This document shows, piece after piece, positions 26,524-35,215 of a DNA stretch of 64,000 nt (the first letter of the stretch is position 1; each line of letters opens with the position of its first letter). The notes below the pieces were generated by a model. The model ran no database searches and was not told where the DNA came from. It was given only the letters and a program-made list of their open reading frames with translations. Made by a program: the position numbers and the translations under genes. Source of the DNA: TH5896 sp049578985 (lineage in GTDB: Archaea; Thermoproteota; Nitrososphaeria; Nitrososphaerales; Nitrososphaeraceae); assembly GCA_049578985.1 (NCBI GenBank), contig JBAUMZ010000114.1, positions 73,394 through 137,393 of the forward strand. Reading direction: 5' to 3'.

Positions 26524-28524
26524 ATGTCCGTTACGAATAAGGTGAATAACTCTCTCAACTGGCTTATAGGCGGTGCGCAAGGTAGCGGAGTGGATTCAGC
26601 CGCAAATATCTTTTCACGGGCATGCGCAGAGGGAGGATTACAAGTATATGGAAAGCGTGAGTATTACTCTAACATAAAAGGAGAACATAGCTATTTTACT
26701 GTGAGGGTCTCCGAGAAAGAGATTCGATCACACGTAGACGAAATTAGTATGCTTGTCTCATTTGACGCAGAAACCTTGCTTAGGCATACTGTTTCAGTTG
26801 TTAAAGGCGGAGGAATCGTATATGACTCAGAGCTCATTGACGTCAAAATAGGAGAGGTACCAACATTGGATGATGCCTTTAGGGATAGGCTGGTTGCTCT
26901 TCTAGAGAAGGAAGGAAGGCCTCTAACTGTTCAAGGAATTCTTGAGTATGCATCTGATAGAGGGGTAAGTCTTTTCAATGTCCCTTACTTTCAATTGCTC
27001 GAAGAATTTTCAGCCAAGAGTGAAGATCATTCACTAAGCAAATTATCACGAATGGTCAATGTTATGTCATTATCTTGCTCAATGGCGTTGCTTGGCTTTC
27101 AATTTGAAACCCTTGGAAGTGCGATCAAATTCATTTTCAGATCCAAACCCAAGATAGCCGATTTGAACGTCATGGCAGCTAACTATGCTTATGAGTATGC
27201 CAGAACACATCATAATGCAAGTACTCTGGCCTACAATCTAACAGCTAAGAATCCTCTCCCTGACGTGATACTAGTTCAGGGTAACCAATCATCAGCTTTA
27301 GGTAAATTGACTGCGGGTTGCAGATTTCAGACCTATTACCCAATAACACCTGCCAGCGATGATAGTGAATTTCTTGAAGCCAATGAAATAGTGCCGCAAG
27401 TGGAAGGTACTGACGGTTCCATACTAGTTTTACAGACTGAAGATGAAATTGCCGCCATAACCATGGCAATAGGAGGAGCACTCACCGGTGCACGTTCTGC
27501 AACTGCAACGTCTGGCCCGGGATTTTCTCTGATGACCGAGGCTCTTGGATGGGCTGGCATGAACGAGGTCCCTGTAGTGGTTTCATTGTACCAGAGGGCT
27601 GGACCGGCTACCGGTTTGCCAACAAGGCATGAGCAGGGTGATCTCCTTTTCGCCACAAAGGCCGGACATGGGGAGTTTCCCAGAATTGTGTATTCTTCAG
27701 GAGATATTGAAGAGAGCTATTATGATACCATTAAAGTCTTCAATTTTGCAGAGAAATTCCAGATGCCTGTAATTCATCTGCTTGACAAAGCAATTGCAAA
27801 CAGTATAACCACCTGCAAAATGTTTGATCAACAAAGGATTTCTATTGATAGAGGTTTGCTTGTGGATAATATATCTGATTCATCGCCCCATTTGGGTGAC
27901 GCCAATCATTATCGCAGGTTTAGGTTGATCCGAAATAACAATGATAACAAGGATAATGATGCAAGATACTCAATATCTCCTCGGGTTTTACTTGGGACTG
28001 AAAATGGAATATTTTGGAATACTGGCGATGAACATACTGAGGAGGGTCACATTACAGAGGATCCAGAGATAAGAACAGCAATGATGGATAAGCGAATGGA
28101 CAAGTTAATGATCGCGCTCGACCAAATAGGCGACGAGGACAAGGCCACGCTGTATGGAATTGATGGACCGAACGCATTGACCGTTATAAGCTGGGGTTCT
28201 ACTAAGGGTGCTATTCTGGATGCAATGGACAGGCTCATAGATGAGGGTAAGAATATCCGGTTTGTACAATTGCGCCTGCTGAATCCATTCCCATTTGAAA
28301 GGATGCGCGACTTGATCGGAGGCCATAAACAGTTAGTTGATATTGAAATGAATTATTCATCTCAGCTCGGGTTGCTAATTAGCGAAAATATTGGTATTAG
28401 TATGGATCATCTGATTGTCAAGTATAATGGCCGACCGATTTCATCTAGTGAGGTTTATAATGTGCTAATGAGAATTATGTCGGGAGAAGCTCCAAGGAGG
28501 ATTGTTTTAGAACATGGCGCTTAA
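26524..28524 (+). CDS. korA: 2-oxoacid:ferredoxin oxidoreductase, fused gamma-alpha subunit
   Basis: Oxidatively decarboxylates (or, run backwards, carboxylates) a 2-oxoacid with CoA and ferredoxin. In the 666-residue protein the gamma domain comes first (GGAQGSGVDSAANIFSRACA, about 13-32; YSNIKGEHSYF). The alpha domain begins about residue 240 (DVILVQGNQSSALGKLTAGC) and contains YPITPASDDSEF (about 276) and the GPGFSLMTEALGWAGMNEVP segment. The YPITP motif fits the 2-oxoglutarate/2-oxoacid group. The 3' end overlaps korB by 11 bp. Which oxoacid is used cannot be decided from motifs. Confidence 0.93.
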   Translation: MSVTNKVNNSLNWLIGGAQGSGVDSAANIFSRACAEGGLQVYGKREYYSNIKGEHSYFTVRVSEKEIRSHVDEISMLVSFDAETLLRHTVSVVKGGGIVYDSELIDVKIGEVPTLDDAFRDRLVALLEKEGRPLTVQGILEYASDRGVSLFNVPYFQLLEEFSAKSEDHSLSKLSRMVNVMSLSCSMALLGFQFETLGSAIKFIFRSKPKIADLNVMAANYAYEYARTHHNASTLAYNLTAKNPLPDVILVQGNQSSALGKLTAGCRFQTYYPITPASDDSEFLEANEIVPQVEGTDGSILVLQTEDEIAAITMAIGGALTGARSATATSGPGFSLMTEALGWAGMNEVPVVVSLYQRAGPATGLPTRHEQGDLLFATKAGHGEFPRIVYSSGDIEESYYDTIKVFNFAEKFQMPVIHLLDKAIANSITTCKMFDQQRISIDRGLLVDNISDSSPHLGDANHYRRFRLIRNNNDNKDNDARYSISPRVLLGTENGIFWNTGDEHTEEGHITEDPEIRTAMMDKRMDKLMIALDQIGDEDKATLYGIDGPNALTVISWGSTKGAILDAMDRLIDEGKNIRFVQLRLLNPFPFERMRDLIGGHKQLVDIEMNYSSQLGLLISENIGISMDHLIVKYNGRPISSSEVYNVLMRIMSGEAPRRIVLEHGA

Positions 28525-29482
28525 ACTTAGTGATTATAAAACAGAAGTACATAATGACTGGTGCCCAGGATGCGGGGACTTTGGCATCCTCAATGCTATT
28601 CAGATGGCTCTGGCGGAGATGGGGATCCAGAAACATAGAGCTGTTATCTTCTCAGGCATTGGATGTTCAGGTAAAACGCCGCATTTTATTAACACTTATG
28701 GGATACACACACTACACGGTAGGGTACTCCCTTTTTCTCAAGGAGCAAAACTTTGTAATCCGGGATTAGAAGTAATAGCTGTCGGAGGTGATGGAGATGG
28801 GTTGGGAATTGGTGCTGGTCATTTCGTTAGCGCTGGAAGACGAAATGTTGACATGTTATACATCATTTTTAACAACGGAGTATACGGATTAACGAAAGGA
28901 CAAGCCTCACCTACATTGAAGTTAGGTTTGAAGACCAAATCACTTCCACTACCAAATTCTAATAATTCCGTCAATCCACTTGCTCTTGCTGCTGTATCCG
29001 GCTTCACGTTTATAGCTAGAGGATACTCATATGACGTTCGACACCTCAAAGACTTGATAATACAAGGTGTCTCACACAAAGGCTTGGCATACCTGGATGT
29101 ACTGCAACCATGTCCCACTTACAACGATATCAATACTAGAGAGTGGTATCAAGGATCAGACAATCCCGATCCAGAAACGGGAAAGCAGATTCCGAGAACA
29201 TACAAACTCGAAGGAGCAGGTTATGATGGAATTGTTCACTCAGAAAATGAAGCAGATAATAAGATGTCCAATGCAATCTTGAAGTCGTATGAATGGGGCA
29301 AAAAAATACCTATAGGTATATTCTACCAAAACGAAATGGTTCCGACCTATGAAGACAGGATCGCCGCAAAGATCCCAGACTATGTTAAAAATCCACCTTC
29401 AAAACAAAGAGTCTTCTTAGCTGGAGGTAGATCTAGCTCTGATATCTCCAACTTGCTAGATGTTTTGAGAGTAGCTATCTAG
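28514..29482 (+). CDS. korB: 2-oxoacid:ferredoxin oxidoreductase, beta subunit
   Basis: The thiamine-diphosphate and iron-sulphur subunit partnering the upstream gene. In 322 residues it has DWCPGCGDFGILNAIQ (cluster cysteines 17 and 20), SGIGCSGKTPHF (third Cys), the ThDP/Mg motif GDGDGLGIGAGHF (about 95-107) with IIFNNGVYGLTKGQ, and LQPCPTYND with a further Cys (about 198). No separate delta ferredoxin subunit is present, typical of two-subunit archaeal enzymes. Translation is coupled through an 11-bp overlap. Confidence 0.95.
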   Translation: MALKLSDYKTEVHNDWCPGCGDFGILNAIQMALAEMGIQKHRAVIFSGIGCSGKTPHFINTYGIHTLHGRVLPFSQGAKLCNPGLEVIAVGGDGDGLGIGAGHFVSAGRRNVDMLYIIFNNGVYGLTKGQASPTLKLGLKTKSLPLPNSNNSVNPLALAAVSGFTFIARGYSYDVRHLKDLIIQGVSHKGLAYLDVLQPCPTYNDINTREWYQGSDNPDPETGKQIPRTYKLEGAGYDGIVHSENEADNKMSNAILKSYEWGKKIPIGIFYQNEMVPTYEDRIAAKIPDYVKNPPSKQRVFLAGGRSSSDISNLLDVLRVAI

Positions 29483-29591
29483 CAGACAGATAACTACCTC
29501 TGATTGTAATTCAGGAACGGGTCCTATTTTCAACGATTTCTGATCAACGATCAGCGGATCCTAGCGTACAAAGGCAGAATACACCTAAATC

Positions 29592-29622
29592 TTAAAACAA
29601 AAAAGAAAAAAAGAAAAGGATT
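29592..29622 (-). terminator. T-rich terminator downstream of amoA
   Basis: On the minus strand the bases just after the amoA stop read a pyrimidine stretch (CTTTTTTTCTTTTTTG inside it). Archaeal RNA polymerase terminates at such T-runs without a hairpin. Position 15-45 bases after the stop fits the 3' end of the amoA mRNA. Confidence 0.55.
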
Positions 29623-29635
29623 GGCTGAATTTGGC

Positions 29636-30286
29636 CTAGTCCCACTTACTCCAAGCGGCCATCCATCTGTAAGTCCATGTATTGAGTTTTGCACCCAAAG
29701 CTGCTATTGGCACAGCTAGCACGGCTCCTGCGCCAGCTCCTAAGGCTACTGGACTATTGTAGAATTTACCGACTTGTGGTTCTATTGGTGTCATGTATGG
29801 AGGCAATGTTGGCCTAGGATACTTGAATGCCATTTCTAGCGGATCGCGTATCGTCAATAGGTTGATCATATTAAACAATGGCAGTGAAAGTCCAACCAAT
29901 GTTCCTCCTATTAGGATCGCCGCGTGTTTGTTCCTTCTTGTTGCCCAGTAAGACAGGTCCAGCAACATTGCTGATGGAATCCACACCGGTACCGCGATGA
30001 AGTCGTATGGATATCCAAGAGCAAACCAAGCCCCTTTTGCAACCCATGTATAAATCGTCATTATAGTGGCATAGTAGGTCGCTGTCCCTGGCACTCCCGT
30101 AAACAACATGTAATAGATGGCACCCACAACAAGCATCGTTGACTGCGATATAGAGAACACGACGAATGAAGTCCAAGCCCAGTCAGTGTAGAATATGTAG
30201 TCTCCTGCATTAATAGTCAGTAGAGTGCTGTTAACAGCCACGACAACTATGAACAGATAATGCGTTGTGCGTCTTAGCCAGACCAT
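29636..30286 (-). CDS. amoA: Ammonia monooxygenase subunit A (archaeal)
   Basis: Membrane subunit of the copper enzyme that oxidises ammonia to hydroxylamine, the energy-yielding first step. The protein from ATG 30286 is 216 residues, the standard archaeal length; a TTG two codons earlier is less likely. The sequence is diagnostic: MVWLRRTTHYLFIVVVAVNS, NAGDYIFYTDWAWTSFVVFS, GVPGTATYYATIMTIYTWVA, and the C-terminus NTWTYRWMAAWSKWD. Six hydrophobic segments are visible. A TATA element centred about 26 bp before the ATG gives it its own promoter downstream of amoX on the same strand. amoC is absent from the window, as expected where amoC is unlinked. Confidence 0.99.
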   Translation of the reverse strand: MVWLRRTTHYLFIVVVAVNSTLLTINAGDYIFYTDWAWTSFVVFSISQSTMLVVGAIYYMLFTGVPGTATYYATIMTIYTWVAKGAWFALGYPYDFIAVPVWIPSAMLLDLSYWATRRNKHAAILIGGTLVGLSLPLFNMINLLTIRDPLEMAFKYPRPTLPPYMTPIEPQVGKFYNSPVALGAGAGAVLAVPIAALGAKLNTWTYRWMAAWSKWD

Positions 30287-30305
30287 TACCAACTTTCTCC
30301 TAGAG

Positions 30306-30318
30306 GTTATATATAAAA
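30306..30318 (-). promoter_or_regulatory. TATA box of amoA
   Basis: On the minus strand the sequence TTTTATATATAAC lies centred about 26 bp before the amoA ATG, ideal spacing for leaderless or near-leaderless transcription. A weaker copy (TTTTATA at about 30410-30418) exists in the second unit of the 98-bp duplication. Confidence 0.65.
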
Positions 30319-30507
30319 TTTATCTACATCCGCAAAAGCCTGCTGAGAAGAAAGCAATACGACAATACGTAACTATACGCTAAAAAATAAGAGATCAGTA
30401 CGGGCGTAGTATAAAATTTATCTACATTCGCAAAAGCCCGCTGAGAAGAAAGCAATACGACAATACGTATACACTAAAAAATAAGAAAGAAATCAGTACG
30501 GGCGTAG
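30312..30507. repeat. 98-bp tandem duplication spanning the amoX end and amoA upstream region
   Basis: Unit 1 is 30312-30409 and unit 2 is 30410-30507. Both run from tataaaatttatctaca to cagtacgggcgtag with a few substitutions and compensating indels. Unit 2 contains the last four codons and stop of amoX; unit 1 carries an untranslated copy of the same codons. Each unit also starts with the TATA-like tataaaattta that belongs to the amoA promoter. Confidence 0.95.
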
Positions 30508-30798
30508 AGGCTTTTCTGTCGCGATCTTCCACATCCACATGAAGCCTAGCGCTTCAATAACAGTAAGCACAGATAGGGCATATATTCCACTTGGCAGAGG
30601 ATATGCCCAAGGGTAAACGGTTACGCCTACATAAACACCGCCAGCTGTTGCAGCCCAGCATAATGCAAACCCTAATGCAAAGATACCCTTCATGTTTTCA
30701 ACTCTGCGTCCGATCATTTTTTCTATATCGTCTCTACTACCGCCTTCTGTTCGTCTTCCACCAGGTCCGAATCCCTTTGGTAAAGTCATCTTATACAA
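30493..30798 (-). CDS. amoX: AMO-associated membrane protein AmoX
   Basis: Archaeal-specific subunit found next to amoA in ammonia-oxidising archaea and reported as part of the AMO complex. The 101-residue product (98 from the second ATG) has a polar N-terminus MTLPKGFGPGGRRTEGGSRD, then two membrane helices (about 38-62 GIFALGFALCWAATAGGVYV and 71-93 YALSVLTVIEALGFMWMW), ending EKPLRPY. Order amoX-amoA on one strand is the usual one. A TATA-like TTTAAAAA lies about 25 bp before the first ATG. Its stop lies in unit 2 of the 98-bp duplication. Confidence 0.96.
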   Translation of the reverse strand: MYKMTLPKGFGPGGRRTEGGSRDDIEKMIGRRVENMKGIFALGFALCWAATAGGVYVGVTVYPWAYPLPSGIYALSVLTVIEALGFMWMWKIATEKPLRPY

Positions 30799-30816
30799 TA
30801 CCTGATCAGTACTTAC

Positions 30817-30828
30817 CTTTTTAAATTT
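30817..30828 (-). promoter_or_regulatory. TATA box of amoX
   Basis: AATTTAAAAAGG on the minus strand, centred about 25 bp before the amoX ATG (30798), fits a leaderless promoter. The divergent amoB promoter lies about 180 bp away, so amoXA and amoB are controlled from one 244-bp intergenic region. Confidence 0.55.
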
Positions 30829-30997
30829 TGCTGTGCAATTTGAAATTAGATTGAAATATGCATCCCGTATCCACGATCATCTTTATTCAGGGTTACGGTG
30901 GAAGGAAATTCTCTGGGGGGTTATGAGTTCATTTCGAAAACTTTAATTTCCAAAAATCAAGTAGCACTTAATGAAGCAATAATAGCTCGGTAACAGC

Positions 30998-31009
30998 AAA
31001 ATATATATC
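30998..31009 (+). promoter_or_regulatory. TATA box of amoB
   Basis: aaaatatatatc centred about 39 bp before the amoB ATG (31043). Initiation about 25 bp downstream would leave a short leader of roughly 10-15 nt. No Shine-Dalgarno sequence is visible in it. Confidence 0.55.
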
Positions 31010-31042
31010 TTTGTTTCTTCTGGTATCGCTTAGAAACGACAA

Positions 31043-31597
31043 ATGATTAACAAGGCTATAGTCTTGACAGGATTGGCTGCGGTATTAGTAATGTCTAGTG
31101 CATTCGCATTTATGCCTTCTGTAGAGGGACATGGTGTTCAAGCCCAACTCCAGAGTAGGTTTGTGAGAATTCAAGATGAATCTTTTTCAGGTCAGACGCT
31201 TCAGACTGGTGATGAGCTAACAGTAACTGGCACACTGCAGAGTTTGGTGAACAGGCCACTTAGAGCGTGGTTGTCGCTTTTCAGCGAATCAACAAATGCA
31301 GGTAATAGATGGGAGTTCATAGCTCGTGATCCACCAGGTAACGTCTTTGACATTGAACCAGAATCTACAATTCCATATTCACTAACCGTCAGAGCGCTAG
31401 AACCAGGTATCTATCATGTCCATACACAGCTCAATATTCAGACCATTGGCCCAGGACTTGGACCAGGACAAACCGTTCAAGTGACGGGTGAACCGATTTT
31501 CAAGCAAGTTCCGTGGTCGAATGTGATGTATCAAGTAATATTGATAGGATCGGGCTTAGGCGTAACATTCGCGACTAGACCGTGGCAAGTGATCTAG
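31043..31597 (+). CDS. amoB: Ammonia monooxygenase subunit B (archaeal)
   Basis: The mostly extracytoplasmic AMO subunit. The 184-residue protein has a signal peptide (VLTGLAAVLVMSSAFAF, 7-23) followed by GHGVQAQ with His30, which corresponds to the N-terminal copper-ligand histidine of the mature PmoB/AmoB fold. GIYHVHTQLN supplies His125 and His127, the second half of the CuB site. A C-terminal membrane helix (VMYQVILIGSGLGVTFA, about 162-178) anchors it. Archaeal AmoB lacks the second cupredoxin domain of bacterial forms, so the short length is normal. It is divergent from amoXA. Confidence 0.98.
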   Translation: MINKAIVLTGLAAVLVMSSAFAFMPSVEGHGVQAQLQSRFVRIQDESFSGQTLQTGDELTVTGTLQSLVNRPLRAWLSLFSESTNAGNRWEFIARDPPGNVFDIEPESTIPYSLTVRALEPGIYHVHTQLNIQTIGPGLGPGQTVQVTGEPIFKQVPWSNVMYQVILIGSGLGVTFATRPWQVI

Positions 31598-31684
31598 TAA
31601 TCACACACACGAACTAACTTCCCTCATTTTTGTATTTAATGAACTATAGGATTTAGAGAATAATCTATCGCGCTTTTGAAGCTT

Positions 31685-32959
31685 TTATCGAGCTGAAATC
31701 TCATCAGTTCCTACGAATTTCTTCAAGGGTTCAGGTACTTCTATCGTTCCGTTAGAGCGTTGAAAGTTTTCAATAATTGCAACTAACGTCCGTCCAGTCG
31801 CGACCAGAGTGCTGTTTAGGGTATGAACTAAACGAGTTTCCTCATCAGGACGATCTCTGAATCTTATTTTCAATCTCCTAGACTGATAGTCTAAGCAGTT
31901 CGAGCTCGAGACTATCTCTCTATAACAGTCTTGGCCTGGCATCCAGGCTTCTAAATCATAAGTTTTGGAAGAAGTCTTACCCATGTCACCCGTGCACAGA
32001 AGGACGGTCCGAATGGGGATTCCCAATTTTTCATAAAATTTCTCGGCCAACCCCACCATTTTCTGATGTTCTTTTTCCGAATCCTCCGGACGCGAGAATA
32101 TGAATTGCTCAACCTTGTCAAAGTGATGTACTCGGAAGATGCCTTTCGTGTCCTTTCCGTGTGCGCCAGCTTCTTTTCTAAAACAAGGACTAATACCGGC
32201 ATATCTTAATGGAAGGGAAGCTCCTTCTAGAATTTCATCCATATGCATTGCCGCCAATGCATGCTCAGAGGTACCAATCATGTGTAAATCTTCTCCATGG
32301 ATTTTGTAAATGACATGTTCAAAATCTTCCAATATAACAGCGCCTTCCATTGGTTCTCTTCTAATCATGTAAGGAGGTTGTACTGGTACGTATCCTTGAT
32401 CTTGTAAATAATCCAGAGCAAATTGGAGCAATCCAATATTCAGCTTTACCATCACATTCTTCAAGAAGTAAAAGCGAGAGCCAGAAATTTTCGCAGCCCG
32501 CTCTAAATCAAACAGATCCAACTTTGTTCCAAGATCAAGGTGATCAAGAGGAGCAAAATCGAACTTGCTGGGTGTTCCTATCGATCTAATTACTACATTT
32601 TCTTGCTGATTCGCGCCAACAGGCACAGAGCTATTGACCATATTAGGTAGACTCATTATCAAATGCTTGAAATTTGAATCTGTTTCTTCAAGATCTTTAC
32701 CCAGTTTGAGAATTCTATCACCAAGGGAATTCATCTCCTTGAGCTCTTCTGAGCAGTCCACTTGAGATTTCATCTTTCTCGCAATAGTTTGAGAAATCAC
32801 ATTCTTTCGGTGTCTCGACAGATCGCTCTCGGAAATTAAAGTGCGTCTCTTTTTATCTAGCAACAATAACTCATCTAACGGAAAAGATAGATTTCTTTGA
32901 GAAAGCATTAGCCGTATCCGTTCTGGTTCGTCTTTTAGTAGCCGTGGATCAATCATCAT
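31685..32959 (-). CDS. serS: Seryl-tRNA synthetase
   Basis: Charges tRNA-Ser. The 424-residue class II enzyme has the N-terminal antiparallel coiled-coil arm (about 25-105, LLLLDKKRRTLISESDLSRH onward) that grips the long variable arm. The core follows: motif 2 PLRYAGISPCFRKEAGAHGKD (about 255), TSEHALAAMHMDEIL, and motif 3 LNSTLVATGRTLVAIIENFQ (about 383). This is the standard bacterial/archaeal-type SerRS, not the methanogen form. Its start overlaps the pcc1 end by 11 bp, making it the last gene of rps15-DHH-pcc1-serS. Confidence 0.97.
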   Translation of the reverse strand: MMIDPRLLKDEPERIRLMLSQRNLSFPLDELLLLDKKRRTLISESDLSRHRKNVISQTIARKMKSQVDCSEELKEMNSLGDRILKLGKDLEETDSNFKHLIMSLPNMVNSSVPVGANQQENVVIRSIGTPSKFDFAPLDHLDLGTKLDLFDLERAAKISGSRFYFLKNVMVKLNIGLLQFALDYLQDQGYVPVQPPYMIRREPMEGAVILEDFEHVIYKIHGEDLHMIGTSEHALAAMHMDEILEGASLPLRYAGISPCFRKEAGAHGKDTKGIFRVHHFDKVEQFIFSRPEDSEKEHQKMVGLAEKFYEKLGIPIRTVLLCTGDMGKTSSKTYDLEAWMPGQDCYREIVSSSNCLDYQSRRLKIRFRDRPDEETRLVHTLNSTLVATGRTLVAIIENFQRSNGTIEVPEPLKKFVGTDEISAR

Positions 32960-33218
32960 TCAGCACCATTTTCCCAATTGAAATATGGCTCAGGACTTCG
33001 TCTACTGTATTGGAAATCGTCTCAATAGAACCACAGCTATTGAACTCTATTGAAAGTATGTTCTCTGAAAGAGAATGCATTTCCATTTCTAAGCCTTGGG
33101 GAAAATTGATGTTGTCCGCAATGATTGATTTCATTATTGCATCTCTTTTGCCTTCAGCTTCTAGATCTAGTTCTATATATATGGTGATTTTATCAACGAG
33201 AGGCTCTTGCATTTTCAT
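32949..33218 (-). CDS. pcc1: KEOPS complex subunit Pcc1-like
   Basis: A small alpha/beta protein resembling Pcc1, the dimerisation subunit of KEOPS that makes the universal t6A37 tRNA modification. From ATG 33218 it is 89 residues: VDKITIYIELDLEAEGKRDA, then IIADNINFPQGLEMEMHSLS, then NILSIEFNSCGSIETISNTV, a Pcc1 beta-beta-alpha pattern. An upstream in-frame ATG at 33233 would overlap the DHH gene by 41 bp, so the later start (26-bp overlap) is preferred. Placement between the DHH protein and serS matches a common archaeal cluster. Confidence 0.75.
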   Translation of the reverse strand: MKMQEPLVDKITIYIELDLEAEGKRDAIMKSIIADNINFPQGLEMEMHSLSENILSIEFNSCGSIETISNTVDEVLSHISIGKMVLNDD

Positions 33219-34647
33219 CGGTCCTGGGTGCAACCTTCAAACATGAGACAAAACTTTCCAAATCATTAGGTGAGACTTCGCAACATAGCACATAAGGTTC
33301 AAATGGATGGGGGAGTGCAGGAGATATGCTAGAACACTTCCGTAACGCTGAAGCCATCTCAGTAAATTTTGGCAAGTCATACGTCCGACAACAATACTTG
33401 TACGTGCCTTTTCGTGTGACTGTCCTGCCAACAATGATCTTGCGCAAGAATTGTGGAGAGGATTCAAGAAGAGTCATGATATCTTCGAGGGTATTTTCTG
33501 CCACGGCCCCTTCACCGTTCATGAAGACCATATCTCTGTCAACCCAAATCCTCCATTTCTCTTCAAATATAGTCCTTAACGATCGTCTCTGAATGTCAAG
33601 ATAACGAACCACTGTTTCTTCAGCTTTTGTTAACATCTTAAAACGGTCGCCAAGGCAAACCGATATCGCTACTCCTGATTTTTGCATTTTGCCACAAATT
33701 CGAAGGAGATCTGAGTACTCCCTTGCGTCACGAAGTGGAGTTCCCCTGTCTTCCTTAAGTAGAGTGTAATTGATCCCGCGTATCCCTTCTAAAGGCAGAA
33801 CCTCTGTGCCAGAATTGGTGGCAACGAATTTTGCAATCCCTTCATAGATGGACCATTTCTCCTGATCCAGAAGTTCGGCGAATACTCGCCATTTCCCATT
33901 TTCCCTCAACTTGATCCCAGAATTTTCCACTATTGACTTAGCCCTTTGTAAGTTCCAAGTTAATCCGTCAATGTATGGAAAACGAGTCAGAGCGATAGCT
34001 TCATGAATCGGCCTCCATTCACGTCCTACCATCATAAGGTCATCTGGCTGACTCCGCAACAGACCTTGAGATTCACCAACCTTGGCTATTTCAGCGTTTA
34101 TTCCCACAAGTGACCTGCCTTCTCCGCGATCCTGTCCCTCACCAAGCGAAGAGAGTACAGGCAACACAGAAAGGTCCGCATTTTTAGCGTCTAGTGTTAT
34201 TGACAGAAGATAGCAAATCCCTGCAGAGGTTATTTCTGACCAACCATTGAGCTCGTACCTATTAATGTTCAGAACTCGCTGGCCATAAGCTTCGTTTGGT
34301 TCGGGGACTACCTCATTAGATAGATGCCGGATCAGATACCATTTGGCTCGGAAGCTCTTTACAAGCTTTTCTACCGACTCATGTTCGAAATCTAAAAGTA
34401 AACATAAATCATATTCATCGGAAATTGAGTTCCCAACCTGTAGAAAATCTGTCAAGTTTGTAGTGCTTCTCACCACACAGTTGGCGCCTAACCTGTCAAG
34501 AGTTTGGAAAACTATACTACTTGCAGCTATTCCATCTGGGGATGGACTACATAGGACAAGGAACTTACCCTCTTTTCTTACTAGGTCCCGAATATCATCC
34601 GAGATAGACTTGAGATCATCATCTAGCCTATTTCGTGGATTCATCAA
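33193..34647 (-). CDS. DHH-family RecJ/Cdc45-like protein with degenerate catalytic motifs
   Basis: A 484-residue member of the DHH phosphoesterase superfamily, as in archaeal RecJ/GAN proteins that bind GINS in the CMG helicase. Motif I is CSPSPDGIAASSIV (33-46), where active enzymes have H-x-D-x-DG; motif II is LLLDFEH (about 83-89); the expected DHH motif is replaced by LIRHLSNE (about 105). Lost acidic and His residues suggest no nuclease activity, like Cdc45 or crenarchaeal RecJdbh. The location after rps15 and before pcc1 is the usual archaeal one. The C-terminal half has the DHHA1-like and mixed alpha/beta region. Confidence 0.82.
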   Translation of the reverse strand: MMNPRNRLDDDLKSISDDIRDLVRKEGKFLVLCSPSPDGIAASSIVFQTLDRLGANCVVRSTTNLTDFLQVGNSISDEYDLCLLLDFEHESVEKLVKSFRAKWYLIRHLSNEVVPEPNEAYGQRVLNINRYELNGWSEITSAGICYLLSITLDAKNADLSVLPVLSSLGEGQDRGEGRSLVGINAEIAKVGESQGLLRSQPDDLMMVGREWRPIHEAIALTRFPYIDGLTWNLQRAKSIVENSGIKLRENGKWRVFAELLDQEKWSIYEGIAKFVATNSGTEVLPLEGIRGINYTLLKEDRGTPLRDAREYSDLLRICGKMQKSGVAISVCLGDRFKMLTKAEETVVRYLDIQRRSLRTIFEEKWRIWVDRDMVFMNGEGAVAENTLEDIMTLLESSPQFLRKIIVGRTVTRKGTYKYCCRTYDLPKFTEMASALRKCSSISPALPHPFEPYVLCCEVSPNDLESFVSCLKVAPRTDENARASR

Positions 34648-34659
34648 GAAGTCGTGAGT

Positions 34660-35112
34660 CTATTGCGCCTGTGCTATAACCGCAGCATATTTCCAATTCT
34701 TGGCGATTTTGTCCCTTTTCTTGTAATACCGTGAAAGACGATGTATCTTTGATTCGATCAGTTCTAAAGAACGAACGTTTCTTCTGTCGCTGTTGTGCAT
34801 TCGAAGATGCCTTTGCAGGCCAAGGGCCTTTTTTACTAGTCTATCTAGATCCTCTGGCATATCTTGCTTAACACCGTTTTCTGTCAAAACATCAGTTATG
34901 GTTTTTCCCAGAATAGGCTTAGCTAGTGGTATCCCATACTCATCTCTAAGAATGATACCAATTTGGGAAGCGGTCAATCCATCTTCATTGTACATTTTGG
35001 TGATATTAGATGTAAGGTCTGAATGACTGATGCTTACCCACGTAGGCACACTCTTGGACGTAGGACGTGTTGAATGAGACTTGCCGCGAGTATGTGCGTG
35101 CATTCGTGCCAT
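34660..35112 (-). CDS. rps15: 30S ribosomal protein S15
   Basis: Archaeal/eukaryal-type S15 (uS15) of the 30S platform. The start is taken at ATG 35112 giving MARMHAHTRGKSHSTRP, the conserved archaeal N-terminus; a longer frame begins 15 codons upstream but adds non-conserved Arg/Cys-rich sequence. The 150 residues contain the helical insert SDLTSNITKMYNEDGLTASQ, IGIILRDEYGIPLAKPILGK, and the C-terminal rRNA-binding half GLQRHLRMHNSDRRNVRSLE. It heads the rps15-DHH-pcc1-serS cluster, divergent from the small membrane gene at 35216. Confidence 0.96.
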   Translation of the reverse strand: MARMHAHTRGKSHSTRPTSKSVPTWVSISHSDLTSNITKMYNEDGLTASQIGIILRDEYGIPLAKPILGKTITDVLTENGVKQDMPEDLDRLVKKALGLQRHLRMHNSDRRNVRSLELIESKIHRLSRYYKKRDKIAKNWKYAAVIAQAQ

Positions 35113-35215
35113 TGATAGACAACGTTCTGAGGGTCGACATCTAAATGTTACGGACATTGAAGAAGGTAAAGGTTTTACAAAAAAGTTAAATAATCGAGAT
35201 TCGAAAAATGAACAT

